DNA of 64,000 nt from JBBSNV01 sp964458605 (lineage in GTDB: Bacteria > Pseudomonadota > Alphaproteobacteria > Reyranellales > JAQSWP01). Shown one piece after another: positions 45,617 through 53,890 of the stretch (the first letter of the stretch is position 1; each line of letters begins with the position of its first letter). The stretch lies in contig CAYWLS010000004.1 of the NCBI GenBank assembly GCA_964458605.1, forward strand, positions 95,884 through 159,883. The letters are read 5' to 3'. The notes under the pieces were generated by a model. The model had not been told where the DNA came from, did not search any database, and was given only the letters and a program-made list of their open reading frames with translations. The translations under genes were made by a program, and so were the position numbers.

Positions 45617-46765
45617 TCATCGCCGCCGCTCCAGCGTCTCGCGCAACGCCTGGTCGATCAGATGCGCCGCCACCCGCCGGTCGTGTCGCTGCGCGGCATA
45701 GGCCGAAGCCAGCCTGCCCATCTCGCGGCGCCGTTCGGCGTCCTCGAGCAGCACCGAAGCGGCGGCGGCAAAAGCGTCGGCATCGCCGATCGGCGTCAGC
45801 AGGCCGGTGTCGCCTTCGCGCACCACGTTGGGCACGCCGCCGGTGCGGCCGGCGATCACCGGAAGTCCGGCAGCCTGGGCTTCGAGCAAGGTCATGCCCC
45901 AAGCCTCGTTGATGGCGGGCCACAGGTAAAGGTCGGCGGCGGCATAGAGCGGCGGCAATTTGTCGGGCGCCAGCGCGCCCAGATAGACCACGCGCTCGCC
46001 CAGCGGCGCCAGCGCCGCCTCGACATCGGCCCGCGCCTCGCCGTCGCCCACCACCAGCAGCCGCCAGTCGCGGTCGGTCAGATGGGCCAGCGCCTGGCCC
46101 AGCACGCGATAGGAAGCGAGCTTGTCGCCGGGGCGCATCATGGCGACGGTCAGCAGCCAGGGCGTCTGCGCGTCGAGCTTGTACTTGCGCCCGAGCAGGC
46201 CGCGCTGGCGGGCGCGCAGCTTGCGGGCGGCGGCGAAGGGCCGGGTATCGATGAAGGGCGGCACGTCGAGCAGCGCGGCGCCGCGCTTCATCAGCGGCCG
46301 CACGCAATTGGCGTCGATCGGGTTGAAATTCAGGATCAGGTCGGCGGCGCGGATCGAGGCCGCGACCTGGCGATGGCCCAGATCCCACGGTCCGCCGGCG
46401 CGTTTGGGCGCATAGGAGACTTCGGCCAGCACGTAGGGGATGCCCGCCGCCTTGGCCAGCGCCGCGCCGACCCAGTCGGGCTTCTTGTAGTAGCAATGAT
46501 AGGTCAGCCACAGGTCGATGCGGCCGGGCCGCGATTTCTGCGCCCGCGCATCGAGCGCGTCGGCGTAGCGATGGCGCGCGGCGGCGCGCTCGGCCACCTG
46601 CTGCTCGGGTCCGTTGAGGCCCTTGCCGCTGCGGCCGCGGTCGAGCGTCCTGACCTGGTGCCCGGCGCTGCGCAGCACGTCCCGCAGGGCCCGCGCCATG
46701 GCGCGGTCGCCGGACGGAATGCGATGGCCGGGCGCCTTGAGCGGCGTGTGCAGCAGAATGCGCAT
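45617..46765 (-). CDS. Glycosyltransferase family 4-type protein
   Basis: A 382-residue GT-B glycosyltransferase. The N-terminal domain reads MRILLHTPLKAPGHRIPSGD; the C-terminal donor-binding domain has LYLWPAINEAWGMTLLEAQA and GLPVIAGRTGGVPNVVREG, the conserved E-x7-E region of GT4 enzymes. ATG 46765 is chosen, one nt after the preceding stop; an upstream in-frame codon would overlap that gene. It likely adds a sugar during glycan assembly at the inner face of the membrane. Confidence 0.86.
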   Translation of the reverse strand: MRILLHTPLKAPGHRIPSGDRAMARALRDVLRSAGHQVRTLDRGRSGKGLNGPEQQVAERAAARHRYADALDARAQKSRPGRIDLWLTYHCYYKKPDWVGAALAKAAGIPYVLAEVSYAPKRAGGPWDLGHRQVAASIRAADLILNFNPIDANCVRPLMKRGAALLDVPPFIDTRPFAAARKLRARQRGLLGRKYKLDAQTPWLLTVAMMRPGDKLASYRVLGQALAHLTDRDWRLLVVGDGEARADVEAALAPLGERVVYLGALAPDKLPPLYAAADLYLWPAINEAWGMTLLEAQAAGLPVIAGRTGGVPNVVREGDTGLLTPIGDADAFAAAASVLLEDAERRREMGRLASAYAAQRHDRRVAAHLIDQALRETLERRR

Positions 46766-46766
46766 G

Positions 46767-48023
46767 TCAGGCCGCCCGATCCGCACGGGCCGGCGCCAGC
46801 AGCGCGGCGATGCGGTCGACGCCGGCCTCGAAGGAGAACCGGGCGCGCACGCGCTGCTGGCCCGCGTCGCCCAGCCGCGCGCGCAGGGCCGGATCGCGCA
46901 CCAGCCGCTCGATGGCGCCCGCTAGGGCGGTCACGTCGCCGGGCGGCGTCAGCAGGCCGGTGGCCTCGTTGTCGATCAGCTCGGGGATGGCGGCGATATC
47001 GGTGGCGATGCAGGCCAGGCCCTGGCTCTGCGCCTCCATCAGCACGTTGGGCAGGCCGTCGCGATCGCCGTCCGCGGCGATCCGGCTGGCCAGCACGAAC
47101 AGGTCGGCGCCGGCATATTGGGCGAACACGTCCTGCTGCGGCCGGCCGCCCAGGAAAGTGCAGCGGCCTTCCAGCCCCAGGCTCCGGGCTTGTTCGATCA
47201 GCGCCGGGCGCAGCGGCCCGCCGCCGATCTGGGTGAAACGCCAGTTCAGCCCGGCGGGCAGCCGGGCCAGCGCCTGCAGCAGATCGGCGAAGCCCTTCTT
47301 GGGGACCGCCCGGCCGACCGAGAGGATATGCACCGGCTCGCCGCTGCCGTCGCGCGCCGGACGCGGCGTGGCGGGCGGCGCCGGCAGATGGGCGAAATCC
47401 AGGCCGTGATAGACCAGTTCGATCCGCGCCGGATCGGGTGCCAGCTTCTGCAGCCGCTCCAGCCCGGCCCGGGTGCAGGTCACCAGGAAGCGGCAGTCGG
47501 CCAGCTTCTCGGCGATCTCCCAGTCGGGCGTGGTCCAGATATCCTTGGCATGGGCCGAGCCGCTCCAGGCCAGGCCGCGCATCATGGCGGCATAGCGCGT
47601 CACCGAGGCGGGCGTGTGCAGGAAGTGGCAGTGCAGCCAGGCGATGCCGGCGGGCAGCTCGGCCGCCATGACGCAGGCCTGGCCGAAGCGCCGGCCGCGA
47701 TTGGGCGTCAGGTCGCGGCGCAGATCCTTGAGCCACTGCCGGCGTGCCTGGCGATAGCCGGGCAGCCGGCGCGCGGCCCACCAGCCGCGCAGCACGCGCC
47801 ACGGCTCCTGATAGAGATATTCCGGCAGGTAGCTCGCCGCGGCGACGATGCGCTCATGGACGGGATGGCGGTGCCGGTCGGTCGGATGGCGCAGCGACAC
47901 CAGCAGCGGCGCGAAGCCGCGCGCCTCCAACGCCGCGATCTCCTGGGCGATGAAGGTTTCCGACAAACGCGGATAGCCTTTGAGCACGATGGCCAAAGAC
48001 GGCGACTTGCTGGCTGCGGTCAC
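46767..48023 (-). CDS. Glycosyltransferase family 4-type protein (exopolysaccharide type)
   Basis: A 418-residue glycosyltransferase. The start SLAIVLKGYPRLSETFIAQE is characteristic of GT4 enzymes in exopolysaccharide loci. The donor domain includes ILSVGRAVPKKGFADLLQAL, DLFVLASRIAADGDRDGLPN and GLACIATDIAAIPELIDNEA. It begins with a GTG that overlaps the upstream stop (GTGA) at 48020-48023; no ATG suits the family N-terminus. Substrate not predictable. Confidence 0.87.
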   Translation of the reverse strand: MTAASKSPSLAIVLKGYPRLSETFIAQEIAALEARGFAPLLVSLRHPTDRHRHPVHERIVAAASYLPEYLYQEPWRVLRGWWAARRLPGYRQARRQWLKDLRRDLTPNRGRRFGQACVMAAELPAGIAWLHCHFLHTPASVTRYAAMMRGLAWSGSAHAKDIWTTPDWEIAEKLADCRFLVTCTRAGLERLQKLAPDPARIELVYHGLDFAHLPAPPATPRPARDGSGEPVHILSVGRAVPKKGFADLLQALARLPAGLNWRFTQIGGGPLRPALIEQARSLGLEGRCTFLGGRPQQDVFAQYAGADLFVLASRIAADGDRDGLPNVLMEAQSQGLACIATDIAAIPELIDNEATGLLTPPGDVTALAGAIERLVRDPALRARLGDAGQQRVRARFSFEAGVDRIAALLAPARADRAA

Positions 48024-49276
48024 GCCCGTTTTCGCATCGAATCCGCTAGGGCCGAGGGGCGGCGCGGACCCGCGTTCAACGCCCGCTGCACCAGCTTGTT
48101 GACGCTGGAAAGGCCGTCGAGCAGGCCGGGGATCACCACTTCCGAAGGCAGGTTCTGTTGCGGCAGCTGGCGCAGCGCGGTCGCCATCATCGCCGCATCG
48201 CGCCGCCCGTCGTCGGGCAGCATGTTGCTCAAGCCCAGCGCGCGCGCGGCCGAGGCGCGGATATACTGCTCCAGGCGCGGCCTGGTGCGCGGCACGATCA
48301 GCGCCCGCTTGTCGAAGGACAGGATCTCGCAGAACGTGTTGTAGCCGCCCATCGCCACGACGCCGGCGGCCTTGGACATCAGCATCGCCAGGTTCGATTC
48401 GAAGGTGATGGCGTGCACGCTGGGCAGGCTCTCGATGCGGCGGCGGAAATCCTTTTGCCGGCCCGGGCTCATGAACGGGCCAAACACGATCACCGCATCG
48501 TTCGGCATCGAGCGGTCCTGTTCGTAGGCGCGCAGCACCCAGTCGACCAGCGCCTGGCCGTCGCCGCCGCCGCCGGCGGTCACCAGGATGTAGGGGCGGT
48601 CGATCTTGCCCAGCAGCGCGGGCTGGGACTTGTCGGTCGGCATCTCGCGGCGCAGATAGCCGGTGAAGGTCATCTTGTGCCGCACCGACTTGGGCAGGTT
48701 GATGCCGGCCACCGGATCGCACAGCTGCGGCAGGCCGTAGACCCAGATGTCGTCGTACAGATCGCGCAGCGCCGGCACCACGTTCTTGCGCTGCCATTCC
48801 GGCGCCAGCAGGGTCGGCTCGTCCATGACGTCGCGCAGGCCCAGCACCAGCCGGCAGCCGCGCTTCTTCAGCATGTGCAGCGTGTCGGTCACCTCGCCGC
48901 GCAGGCCCAGCGGCTCCTTGTCGACCAGGAACAGGTCGGGATCGAAGATGTCGGCGGTGTGCTCGATGATCGAGGCGCGCATGCGCAGCGTCTCTTCGAT
49001 GTCGATCAGCAGGTTCAGCGAGGTGTATTCGCCGTTGCGCAGCTTGATGACGCCGGGCACGCGTACGAAATCCACCCGGGCGCGATAGTCGAAGCTGCCG
49101 ATCAGCGGCGAGCCGGACAGGATCAGCACCGACAGGTTCTTGTCCTGCGCCACCATGGCATTGGCGATGGTGCGGCAGCGGCTGAGATGGCCCAGCCCGA
49201 AGCTGTCGTGGCTGTAGATCAGGATTCGCTTCGGCCGATTGCGGCCGTTCGCGGCGCCGTTACGCCGTTCGCTCAT
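48020..49276 (-). CDS. MurG-like glycosyltransferase (COG4671-like), second
   Basis: A 418-residue paralog of the protein encoded at 43853-44992. The GxGHL motif is in ILIYSHDSFGLGHLSRCRTI, and the C-terminal domain has YILVTAGGGGDGQALVDWVL and VVAMGGYNTFCEILSFDKRA. A GGGAGA site lies 6 nt before ATG 49276; an in-frame codon 7 triplets upstream is less likely. It is the first gene of the eleven-gene run. The lack of membrane spans suggests a cytosolic or peripheral enzyme. Confidence 0.84.
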   Translation of the reverse strand: MSERRNGAANGRNRPKRILIYSHDSFGLGHLSRCRTIANAMVAQDKNLSVLILSGSPLIGSFDYRARVDFVRVPGVIKLRNGEYTSLNLLIDIEETLRMRASIIEHTADIFDPDLFLVDKEPLGLRGEVTDTLHMLKKRGCRLVLGLRDVMDEPTLLAPEWQRKNVVPALRDLYDDIWVYGLPQLCDPVAGINLPKSVRHKMTFTGYLRREMPTDKSQPALLGKIDRPYILVTAGGGGDGQALVDWVLRAYEQDRSMPNDAVIVFGPFMSPGRQKDFRRRIESLPSVHAITFESNLAMLMSKAAGVVAMGGYNTFCEILSFDKRALIVPRTRPRLEQYIRASAARALGLSNMLPDDGRRDAAMMATALRQLPQQNLPSEVVIPGLLDGLSSVNKLVQRALNAGPRRPSALADSMRKRA

Positions 49277-49598
49277 TTTGGTCTCCCGCCGGTCCACTGT
49301 TAGCTCCCCGGGACCTTCCGCGTGACGGCCCGACTATGGCACGGGCGCCCGTCGCCGGGCGACAAAAACCCGCGCGGCGGCGCGCTTTGGATCAGAACTG
49401 TGGCATGAATAGATGACAAGATGAGTTCGGCTTTGTGTTGTATGTGTTGGCGCGGATAACCACAAAATCCTGTAGGATGGCAAGAGCCTGCGGCGTTGCG
49501 TTGCAGGTTTCATCACCACGACCGACCGAATCCTCCGGCGTCCGAGCGGCTTGCCGTCGGGCTGCGGTCGGGTAAGGTCACGACAAACTCAGCGCGCT
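49277..49598. other. Divergent intergenic region, likely two promoters
   Basis: No gene seen. It lies between the glycosyltransferase run and the ABC-like gene. The part 49390-49490 is clearly poorer in GC than the surroundings, as expected for promoters; TTGGCG at 49448 and TAGGAT at 49474 are possible but not convincing elements. Divergent control of the two transcription units is likely from position alone. Confidence 0.5.
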
Positions 49599-52325
49599 AT
49601 GCCCGGGGACATGGAAAGCAGTCTGTTTCGCTATATCTGGAACCACAGCCGGCGGGATCAGCTCGTGATCCTGCTGACGGTGATCGCCGCGCAGATTTTC
49701 TATTTCCTGTCGCTGAATCTGCCCAAGACCATCGTCAACGACGCCATCCAGGGCGCGCCGTTCAAGAAACACCCCACCGTCAATTTCCTGCATCTCGACA
49801 TACCGCTGCCCGATTTGCTGGGCGGCGGCATGCTGCACCTGTTCGACGGCTTTGCCATGTCGCAGGTTCCGTATCTTTTCGCCGTGTCGTGCAGCTTCCT
49901 GTTGATGGTGATGGTCAACAACGGGTTCAAGTTCCGCATCAACACGCAAAAGGGACGGATGGGCGAGCGCATGCTGCGGCGGCTGCGCTACGAGCTGTTC
50001 GACCGCGTGGTGCGCTTCCCCGCCAGCCATTTCCGCAAGGTCAAGCAGGCGGAAATCGCCACCATGATCAAGGATGAGGTCGAGCCGCTGGGCGGCTTCA
50101 TCGGCGATGCCTATGTGCAGCCGTTCTTCCTCGGCGGCCAGGCGCTGACGGCGCTGTTCTTCATCCTGACCCAGAGCCTGTGGCTGGGGGCGGTGGCGGT
50201 GTCGGTGCTGGCGGTGCAGGCCTTCATCATCCCGCGCCTGCGGCGGCGCGTGCTGGTGCTGGGCAAGGCGCGTCAGCTCACCGCGCGCCAGCTCGCCGGC
50301 CGCATCGCCGAGGTGGTCGACGGCTCGGCCGAGATCCACGCCAACGCCACCTCGAACTACGAACGCGCCGACATCTCCAACCGGCTCGGCACGATCTTCG
50401 GCATCCGCTTCGAACTCTACCAGCGCAAGTTCGCGGTCAAGTTCCTCAACAACGTGCTGGCCCAGACCACGCCGTTCCTGTTCTACCTGATCGGCGGCTA
50501 TCTCGCGATCACCGGCCACATGGACGTGGGCGGCGTGGTCGCCGCGATCATCGCCTACAAGGACCTGCCCGGCCCGGTGAAGGAGCTGATCGACTGGGAC
50601 CAGCAGCGCCAGGACGTGCAGATCAAGTACGAGCAGGTTATCGAGCAGTTCACGCCCGAGGGGATGCTGTCGCCCGACCTGCACGAGCCGCTCAAGGACG
50701 CGCCGCCGCATCTCGAGGGCGAGGTGGTGGCGAGCAACCTGACCATGACCGACGAGACAGGCAGCCGGCTGCTCGACGGCGCCTCGTTCAAGTTGCCGAT
50801 CGGTGCCCATGTCGCGCTGGTCGGCCCGCCGACCGGCGGCAAGGACGCCATCGCCCATGTGGTGGCGCGACTGGCGCGGCCGAACAGCGGCTCGGTGACG
50901 ATCGGCGGCAAGGATATCTACGCCATGCCCGAGGAGATCACCGGCAGCCGCATCGGCTATGTCGGCCAGGACGTCTATCTGTTCCCCCACAGCGTGCGCG
51001 ACAACATCCTCTACAGCCTCAAGCACAAGCCGCTGCGCCCGGCCCAGCTCGACGAGGCCGCGCAGCGCGAGCGCGAGCGGGCGGCGATGGAGACGCTGCG
51101 CTCGGGCAACCCCGATCTCGATCCCTTCGCCGACTGGATCGACTACGAATCGGCCGGCGTGGCCGATGCCGAGGCGCTCGACGCCAAGGTGCTCGAGGTG
51201 CTGAAGATCGTCGAGCTGGACAACGACATCCACTATTTCGGCCTGCGCGGCACCTTGGACCCGGACCGGCGGCCCGAGGCCGCCGAGGCGATCATGCAGG
51301 CGCGCGCCCGCCTGCACGAGCGGCTGGCCGACCCCAGCTTCGCCGGCCTGGTCGAGCCGTTCGACCGCGAGCGCTACGTGCGCAACATGTCGGTGGCGGA
51401 GAATTTGCTGTTCGGCACGCCGCGCGACCAGGCCTTCGCGCCCGAACGCATCGCCGACAATCCGCTGGTGCTGGCGGCGCTCGACAAGCTCGGCCTGACC
51501 GAGAGCCTGACCGAGATGGGCTACGAGATCGCCGAGACGATGGTCGAATTGTTCGCCGACCTGCCGCCGGGCCATCCGTTCTTCGAGCAGTTCAGCTTCA
51601 TCGCCGCCGAGGACCTGCCGGAATTCCGCCTGCTGCTGTCGCGGCGCGGCAAGAATGCCATCGCCAGCATGAGCGCGGCCGACCGCAGCCGTCTGATGGC
51701 GCTGGTGTTCCCCTATATCGAGGCGCGCCATCGCCTGGGGCTGATCGACGACGCGATGGAAGCGCGGCTGCTGGAAGCGCGCCATGCGTTGCGCAAGACG
51801 CTGGAGGAGGCCGGCTCGGAGGCGGTCGAGCCCTACGACCGGCGGCGCTACACCCGCTCGGCCACCCTGCAGGACAACATCCTGTTCGGCCGCCTGGTCT
51901 ATGGCCAGGCCCAGGCCGGCGACCGCATCGGCGCCCTGATCACCGAGGTGCTGGAGAACCTGAAGCTCGGCCCGACGGTGGTGCAGGTCGGCCTCGATTT
52001 CATGGTCGGCAATGGCGGCAAGCGGCTGACCGCGGCGCAGCGCCAGAAGGTCGGGCTGGCCCGCTCGCTGATCAAGCAGCCCGACCTGCTGGTGATCAAC
52101 GAGGCGATGGCGGTGCTCGACGCCGCCACCCAGGCGCGGCTGCTGGAGCGCATCCTGCAGGTGCGCGAGGGCAAGGGCGTGTTGTGGACCCTCAGCCACG
52201 GGCGGATGGCCGAACATTTCCAGATCGTGCTGGTGGCGCGCGACGGACGCATCGCCGCCCAGGGGCCGTATCAGGATCTCAACAAGCCGGACACGGCGGT
52301 CGGCCAGATCCTGGCGGCGCAATGA
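49599..52325 (+). CDS. ABC-exporter-like protein with degenerate ATPase motifs and a ~290-residue insertion
   Basis: About 908 residues. Residues 1-~340 form an exporter-type membrane domain with about six spans (start ESSLFRYIWNHSRRDQLVIL). The nucleotide-binding domain follows, but key motifs are altered. Walker A reads GPPTGGKDAI (409-418), with Asp416 instead of Ser/Thr. The Q-loop (GYVGQDVYLFP, Gln457) looks normal. The signature is LTAAQ (810-814) instead of LSGGQ. Walker B is LLVINEA with Asn834 for Asp; Glu835 and His867 remain. Walker A and signature are ~400 residues apart, against about 110 usually; the insertion holds repeats of the post-Q-loop type (SVAENLLFG, TLQDNILFG). ATG 49599 or 49611 may start it; neither has a good ribosome site. 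A cyclic-nucleotide-binding protein gene follows. Confidence 0.85.
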   Translation: MPGDMESSLFRYIWNHSRRDQLVILLTVIAAQIFYFLSLNLPKTIVNDAIQGAPFKKHPTVNFLHLDIPLPDLLGGGMLHLFDGFAMSQVPYLFAVSCSFLLMVMVNNGFKFRINTQKGRMGERMLRRLRYELFDRVVRFPASHFRKVKQAEIATMIKDEVEPLGGFIGDAYVQPFFLGGQALTALFFILTQSLWLGAVAVSVLAVQAFIIPRLRRRVLVLGKARQLTARQLAGRIAEVVDGSAEIHANATSNYERADISNRLGTIFGIRFELYQRKFAVKFLNNVLAQTTPFLFYLIGGYLAITGHMDVGGVVAAIIAYKDLPGPVKELIDWDQQRQDVQIKYEQVIEQFTPEGMLSPDLHEPLKDAPPHLEGEVVASNLTMTDETGSRLLDGASFKLPIGAHVALVGPPTGGKDAIAHVVARLARPNSGSVTIGGKDIYAMPEEITGSRIGYVGQDVYLFPHSVRDNILYSLKHKPLRPAQLDEAAQRERERAAMETLRSGNPDLDPFADWIDYESAGVADAEALDAKVLEVLKIVELDNDIHYFGLRGTLDPDRRPEAAEAIMQARARLHERLADPSFAGLVEPFDRERYVRNMSVAENLLFGTPRDQAFAPERIADNPLVLAALDKLGLTESLTEMGYEIAETMVELFADLPPGHPFFEQFSFIAAEDLPEFRLLLSRRGKNAIASMSAADRSRLMALVFPYIEARHRLGLIDDAMEARLLEARHALRKTLEEAGSEAVEPYDRRRYTRSATLQDNILFGRLVYGQAQAGDRIGALITEVLENLKLGPTVVQVGLDFMVGNGGKRLTAAQRQKVGLARSLIKQPDLLVINEAMAVLDAATQARLLERILQVREGKGVLWTLSHGRMAEHFQIVLVARDGRIAAQGPYQDLNKPDTAVGQILAAQ

Positions 52326-52363
52326 GGCGCGTGGCGCGGGCGACAGGGACGGAGGAATAGCCA

Positions 52364-52819
52364 ATGAGTCTGAACCAGGAAGTCGAGATGCTGCGGGCCG
52401 TGCCGCTGTTCGCCAAGATCGAACCGTCCAAGCTCAAGCTGCTGGCTTTCACCAGCGAGCGGCTGACCTTCGATTCGGGCCAGGAACTGTGCCACCAGGG
52501 CGATCCGGGCGACGCCATGTATGTGATCATGGACGGCGTGGCCGACGTATCGATCGACACCCCGTCGGGCGCGTTGCGGGTGGCCGAGCTGAAGAAGAAC
52601 GACTTCGTGGGCGAGATCGCCATCCTGTGCGACGTGCCGCGCACCGCCACCGTCACCGCCCGCGAGCGGCTGACCACGCTGAAGATCACCAAGGATCTGT
52701 TCTTTCGCCTGGTGCAGGAGTTCCCGCAGATGGCGGTGGAGATCATGCGCGAACTGGCCCATCGCCTGGAGCTGACCAACGCCCGTCTGCGCGCCGTGCA
52801 GGCGGGGCAGAAGGCCTAG
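52364..52819 (+). CDS. Stand-alone cyclic-nucleotide-binding (CRP-fold) protein
   Basis: A 151-residue protein that is only a cNMP-binding domain. Seen: GDPGDAMYVIMDGVADVSID and the phosphate-binding cassette DFVGEIAILCDVPRTATVTA with Glu and Arg at the positions that hold the cyclic nucleotide. A C-terminal helix follows (EIMRELAHRLELTNARLRAV), but there is no DNA-binding domain. It has a GGAGGAATAG ribosome site and starts 38 nt after the ABC-like gene. It may report cyclic-nucleotide levels to that transporter-like protein (inference). Confidence 0.87.
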   Translation: MSLNQEVEMLRAVPLFAKIEPSKLKLLAFTSERLTFDSGQELCHQGDPGDAMYVIMDGVADVSIDTPSGALRVAELKKNDFVGEIAILCDVPRTATVTARERLTTLKITKDLFFRLVQEFPQMAVEIMRELAHRLELTNARLRAVQAGQKA

Positions 52820-52910
52820 CGCGGCGATGCGCCGTCCAGCTTCCTCCGGCGCCGGGCTGCGTTGCGCCATGCCCTACCCGTTCTGATAGGCAAGGCCGGT
52901 CCGCGATCCC

Positions 52911-53402
52911 ATGTCCCGTCTCGACAGCTTCATTCGTCGCATGCAGGCGCAGCGCGACTGCCTGAATTCGGTGGCCGATTCGGTGCGCGCCATGCCGGGG
53001 CCGATCCTGGAGCTGGGCCTGGGCAATGGCCGCACCTACGACCATTTGCGCGGGCTTTTTCCGCAGCGGGACATCTATGTGTTCGAGCGGGCCGTGCGCG
53101 CCCATCCCGATTGCATCCCACCCGATAACCGCCTGTTTCTGGGCGATATTTTCGACACCCTGCCGCTTGCCGCGGCGCGGCTGGGCGCTGCCGCGGCGCT
53201 GGCCCATAGCGATCTGGGCACCGGCGAGACGGAGGCCAACGCCGCGCTGGGTAAGCGCCTGGGCCCGGCGCTCGATCGGTTGATCGCCCCCGGCGGGCTG
53301 GTGCTGGCCAACCAGGCGCTCGTGGTATCGGGCTGGCAGCGCCTGGCCGACCCGCCCGGCGTGCAAGCGGAGCGATATTTTCTCTATCGCAAGGCCGCTT
53401 AG
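52911..53402 (+). CDS. Small SAM-dependent methyltransferase-like protein
   Basis: A 163-residue protein with a short Rossmann methyltransferase core: MPGPILELGLGNGRTYDHLR is motif I, IYVFERAVRAHP the second strand, FLGDIFDTLP motif II, and DRLIAPGGLVLANQAL the late motif. It resembles the Methyltransf_17-type family of small methyltransferases. The start ATG lacks a strong ribosome site. Substrate unknown; 91 nt from the cyclic-nucleotide-binding gene, possibly the same transcript. Confidence 0.78.
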   Translation: MSRLDSFIRRMQAQRDCLNSVADSVRAMPGPILELGLGNGRTYDHLRGLFPQRDIYVFERAVRAHPDCIPPDNRLFLGDIFDTLPLAAARLGAAAALAHSDLGTGETEANAALGKRLGPALDRLIAPGGLVLANQALVVSGWQRLADPPGVQAERYFLYRKAA

Positions 53403-53505
53403 ACGGCGTTGTGAACAAAATCCGTCTTTGCCGAATTGTCCACCGATGCGATGATTCATCGCGGCCATTGCGTGGCTGCGAATCGCCAACTGGGGGAATT
53501 TATCT

Positions 53506-53763
53506 ATGGGTGCCTTTCTTACGTTCAGGAAGATGATCACGCCGCTGGTCATCGAGGTCATTTTCTGGATCCTCGTGGTTCTGTGCGTGATCCTGGGCGT
53601 CATCGCCATCGCCTCGGGCCAGGGCGTCAACGGCGCCATCACCGGCCTGGTGCTGATCTTCCTGGGCCCGCTGTTCGTGCGCATGTATTGCGAGCTGATC
53701 ATCCTGATGTTCCGGGTCTACGACGTGCTGATCGAGATCCGCGACAAGGGCAAGATGGTCTGA
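53506..53763 (+). CDS. DUF4282-like small membrane protein
   Basis: An 85-residue protein with two membrane helices: IEVIFWILVVLCVILGVIAI and a second from ITGLVLIFLGPLFVRMY, ending with the charged VYDVLIEIRDKGKMV. It fits the DUF4282 family, proteins of unknown function near other membrane proteins. The ribosome site GGGGGAA lies 7 nt before the ATG. A strong hairpin follows. Confidence 0.8.
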   Translation: MGAFLTFRKMITPLVIEVIFWILVVLCVILGVIAIASGQGVNGAITGLVLIFLGPLFVRMYCELIILMFRVYDVLIEIRDKGKMV

Positions 53764-53779
53764 TCCCGCAATCCCGGTA

Positions 53780-53829
53780 CAGGACGACGGGCGGCGGCGG
53801 GCGGCAGCCCGCCGGTGCCCGTCGTCCTG
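53780..53829 (+). terminator. Long GC-rich hairpin between two membrane-protein genes
   Basis: Perfect 13-bp outer stem CAGGACGACGGGC / GCCCGTCGTCCTG with an inner GGCGGGC / GCCCGCC stem. There is no T run, so it may be a transcript stabiliser or attenuator rather than a standard terminator. Confidence 0.55.
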
Positions 53830-53890
53830 CCGGCCCCGGTTGTGACCCCGTGGCCGCGGTGCTCTGGCCTCCAATTAGGGTACGAGGACG

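Noticed and set aside
49599..52325. Reading the ABC-like gene as a decayed pseudogene
   Set aside because: The frame is intact over 908 codons, the Q-loop, Walker B glutamate and H-loop histidine are kept, and a coupled gene follows; specialised function is more likely than decay.
49578..52364. 928-codon open frame antisense to the ABC-like gene
   Set aside because: Composition is that of a GC-rich shadow (Arg, Gln, Ala, Leu, Val) and no motif is seen; the plus-strand frame has clear membrane and ATPase features.
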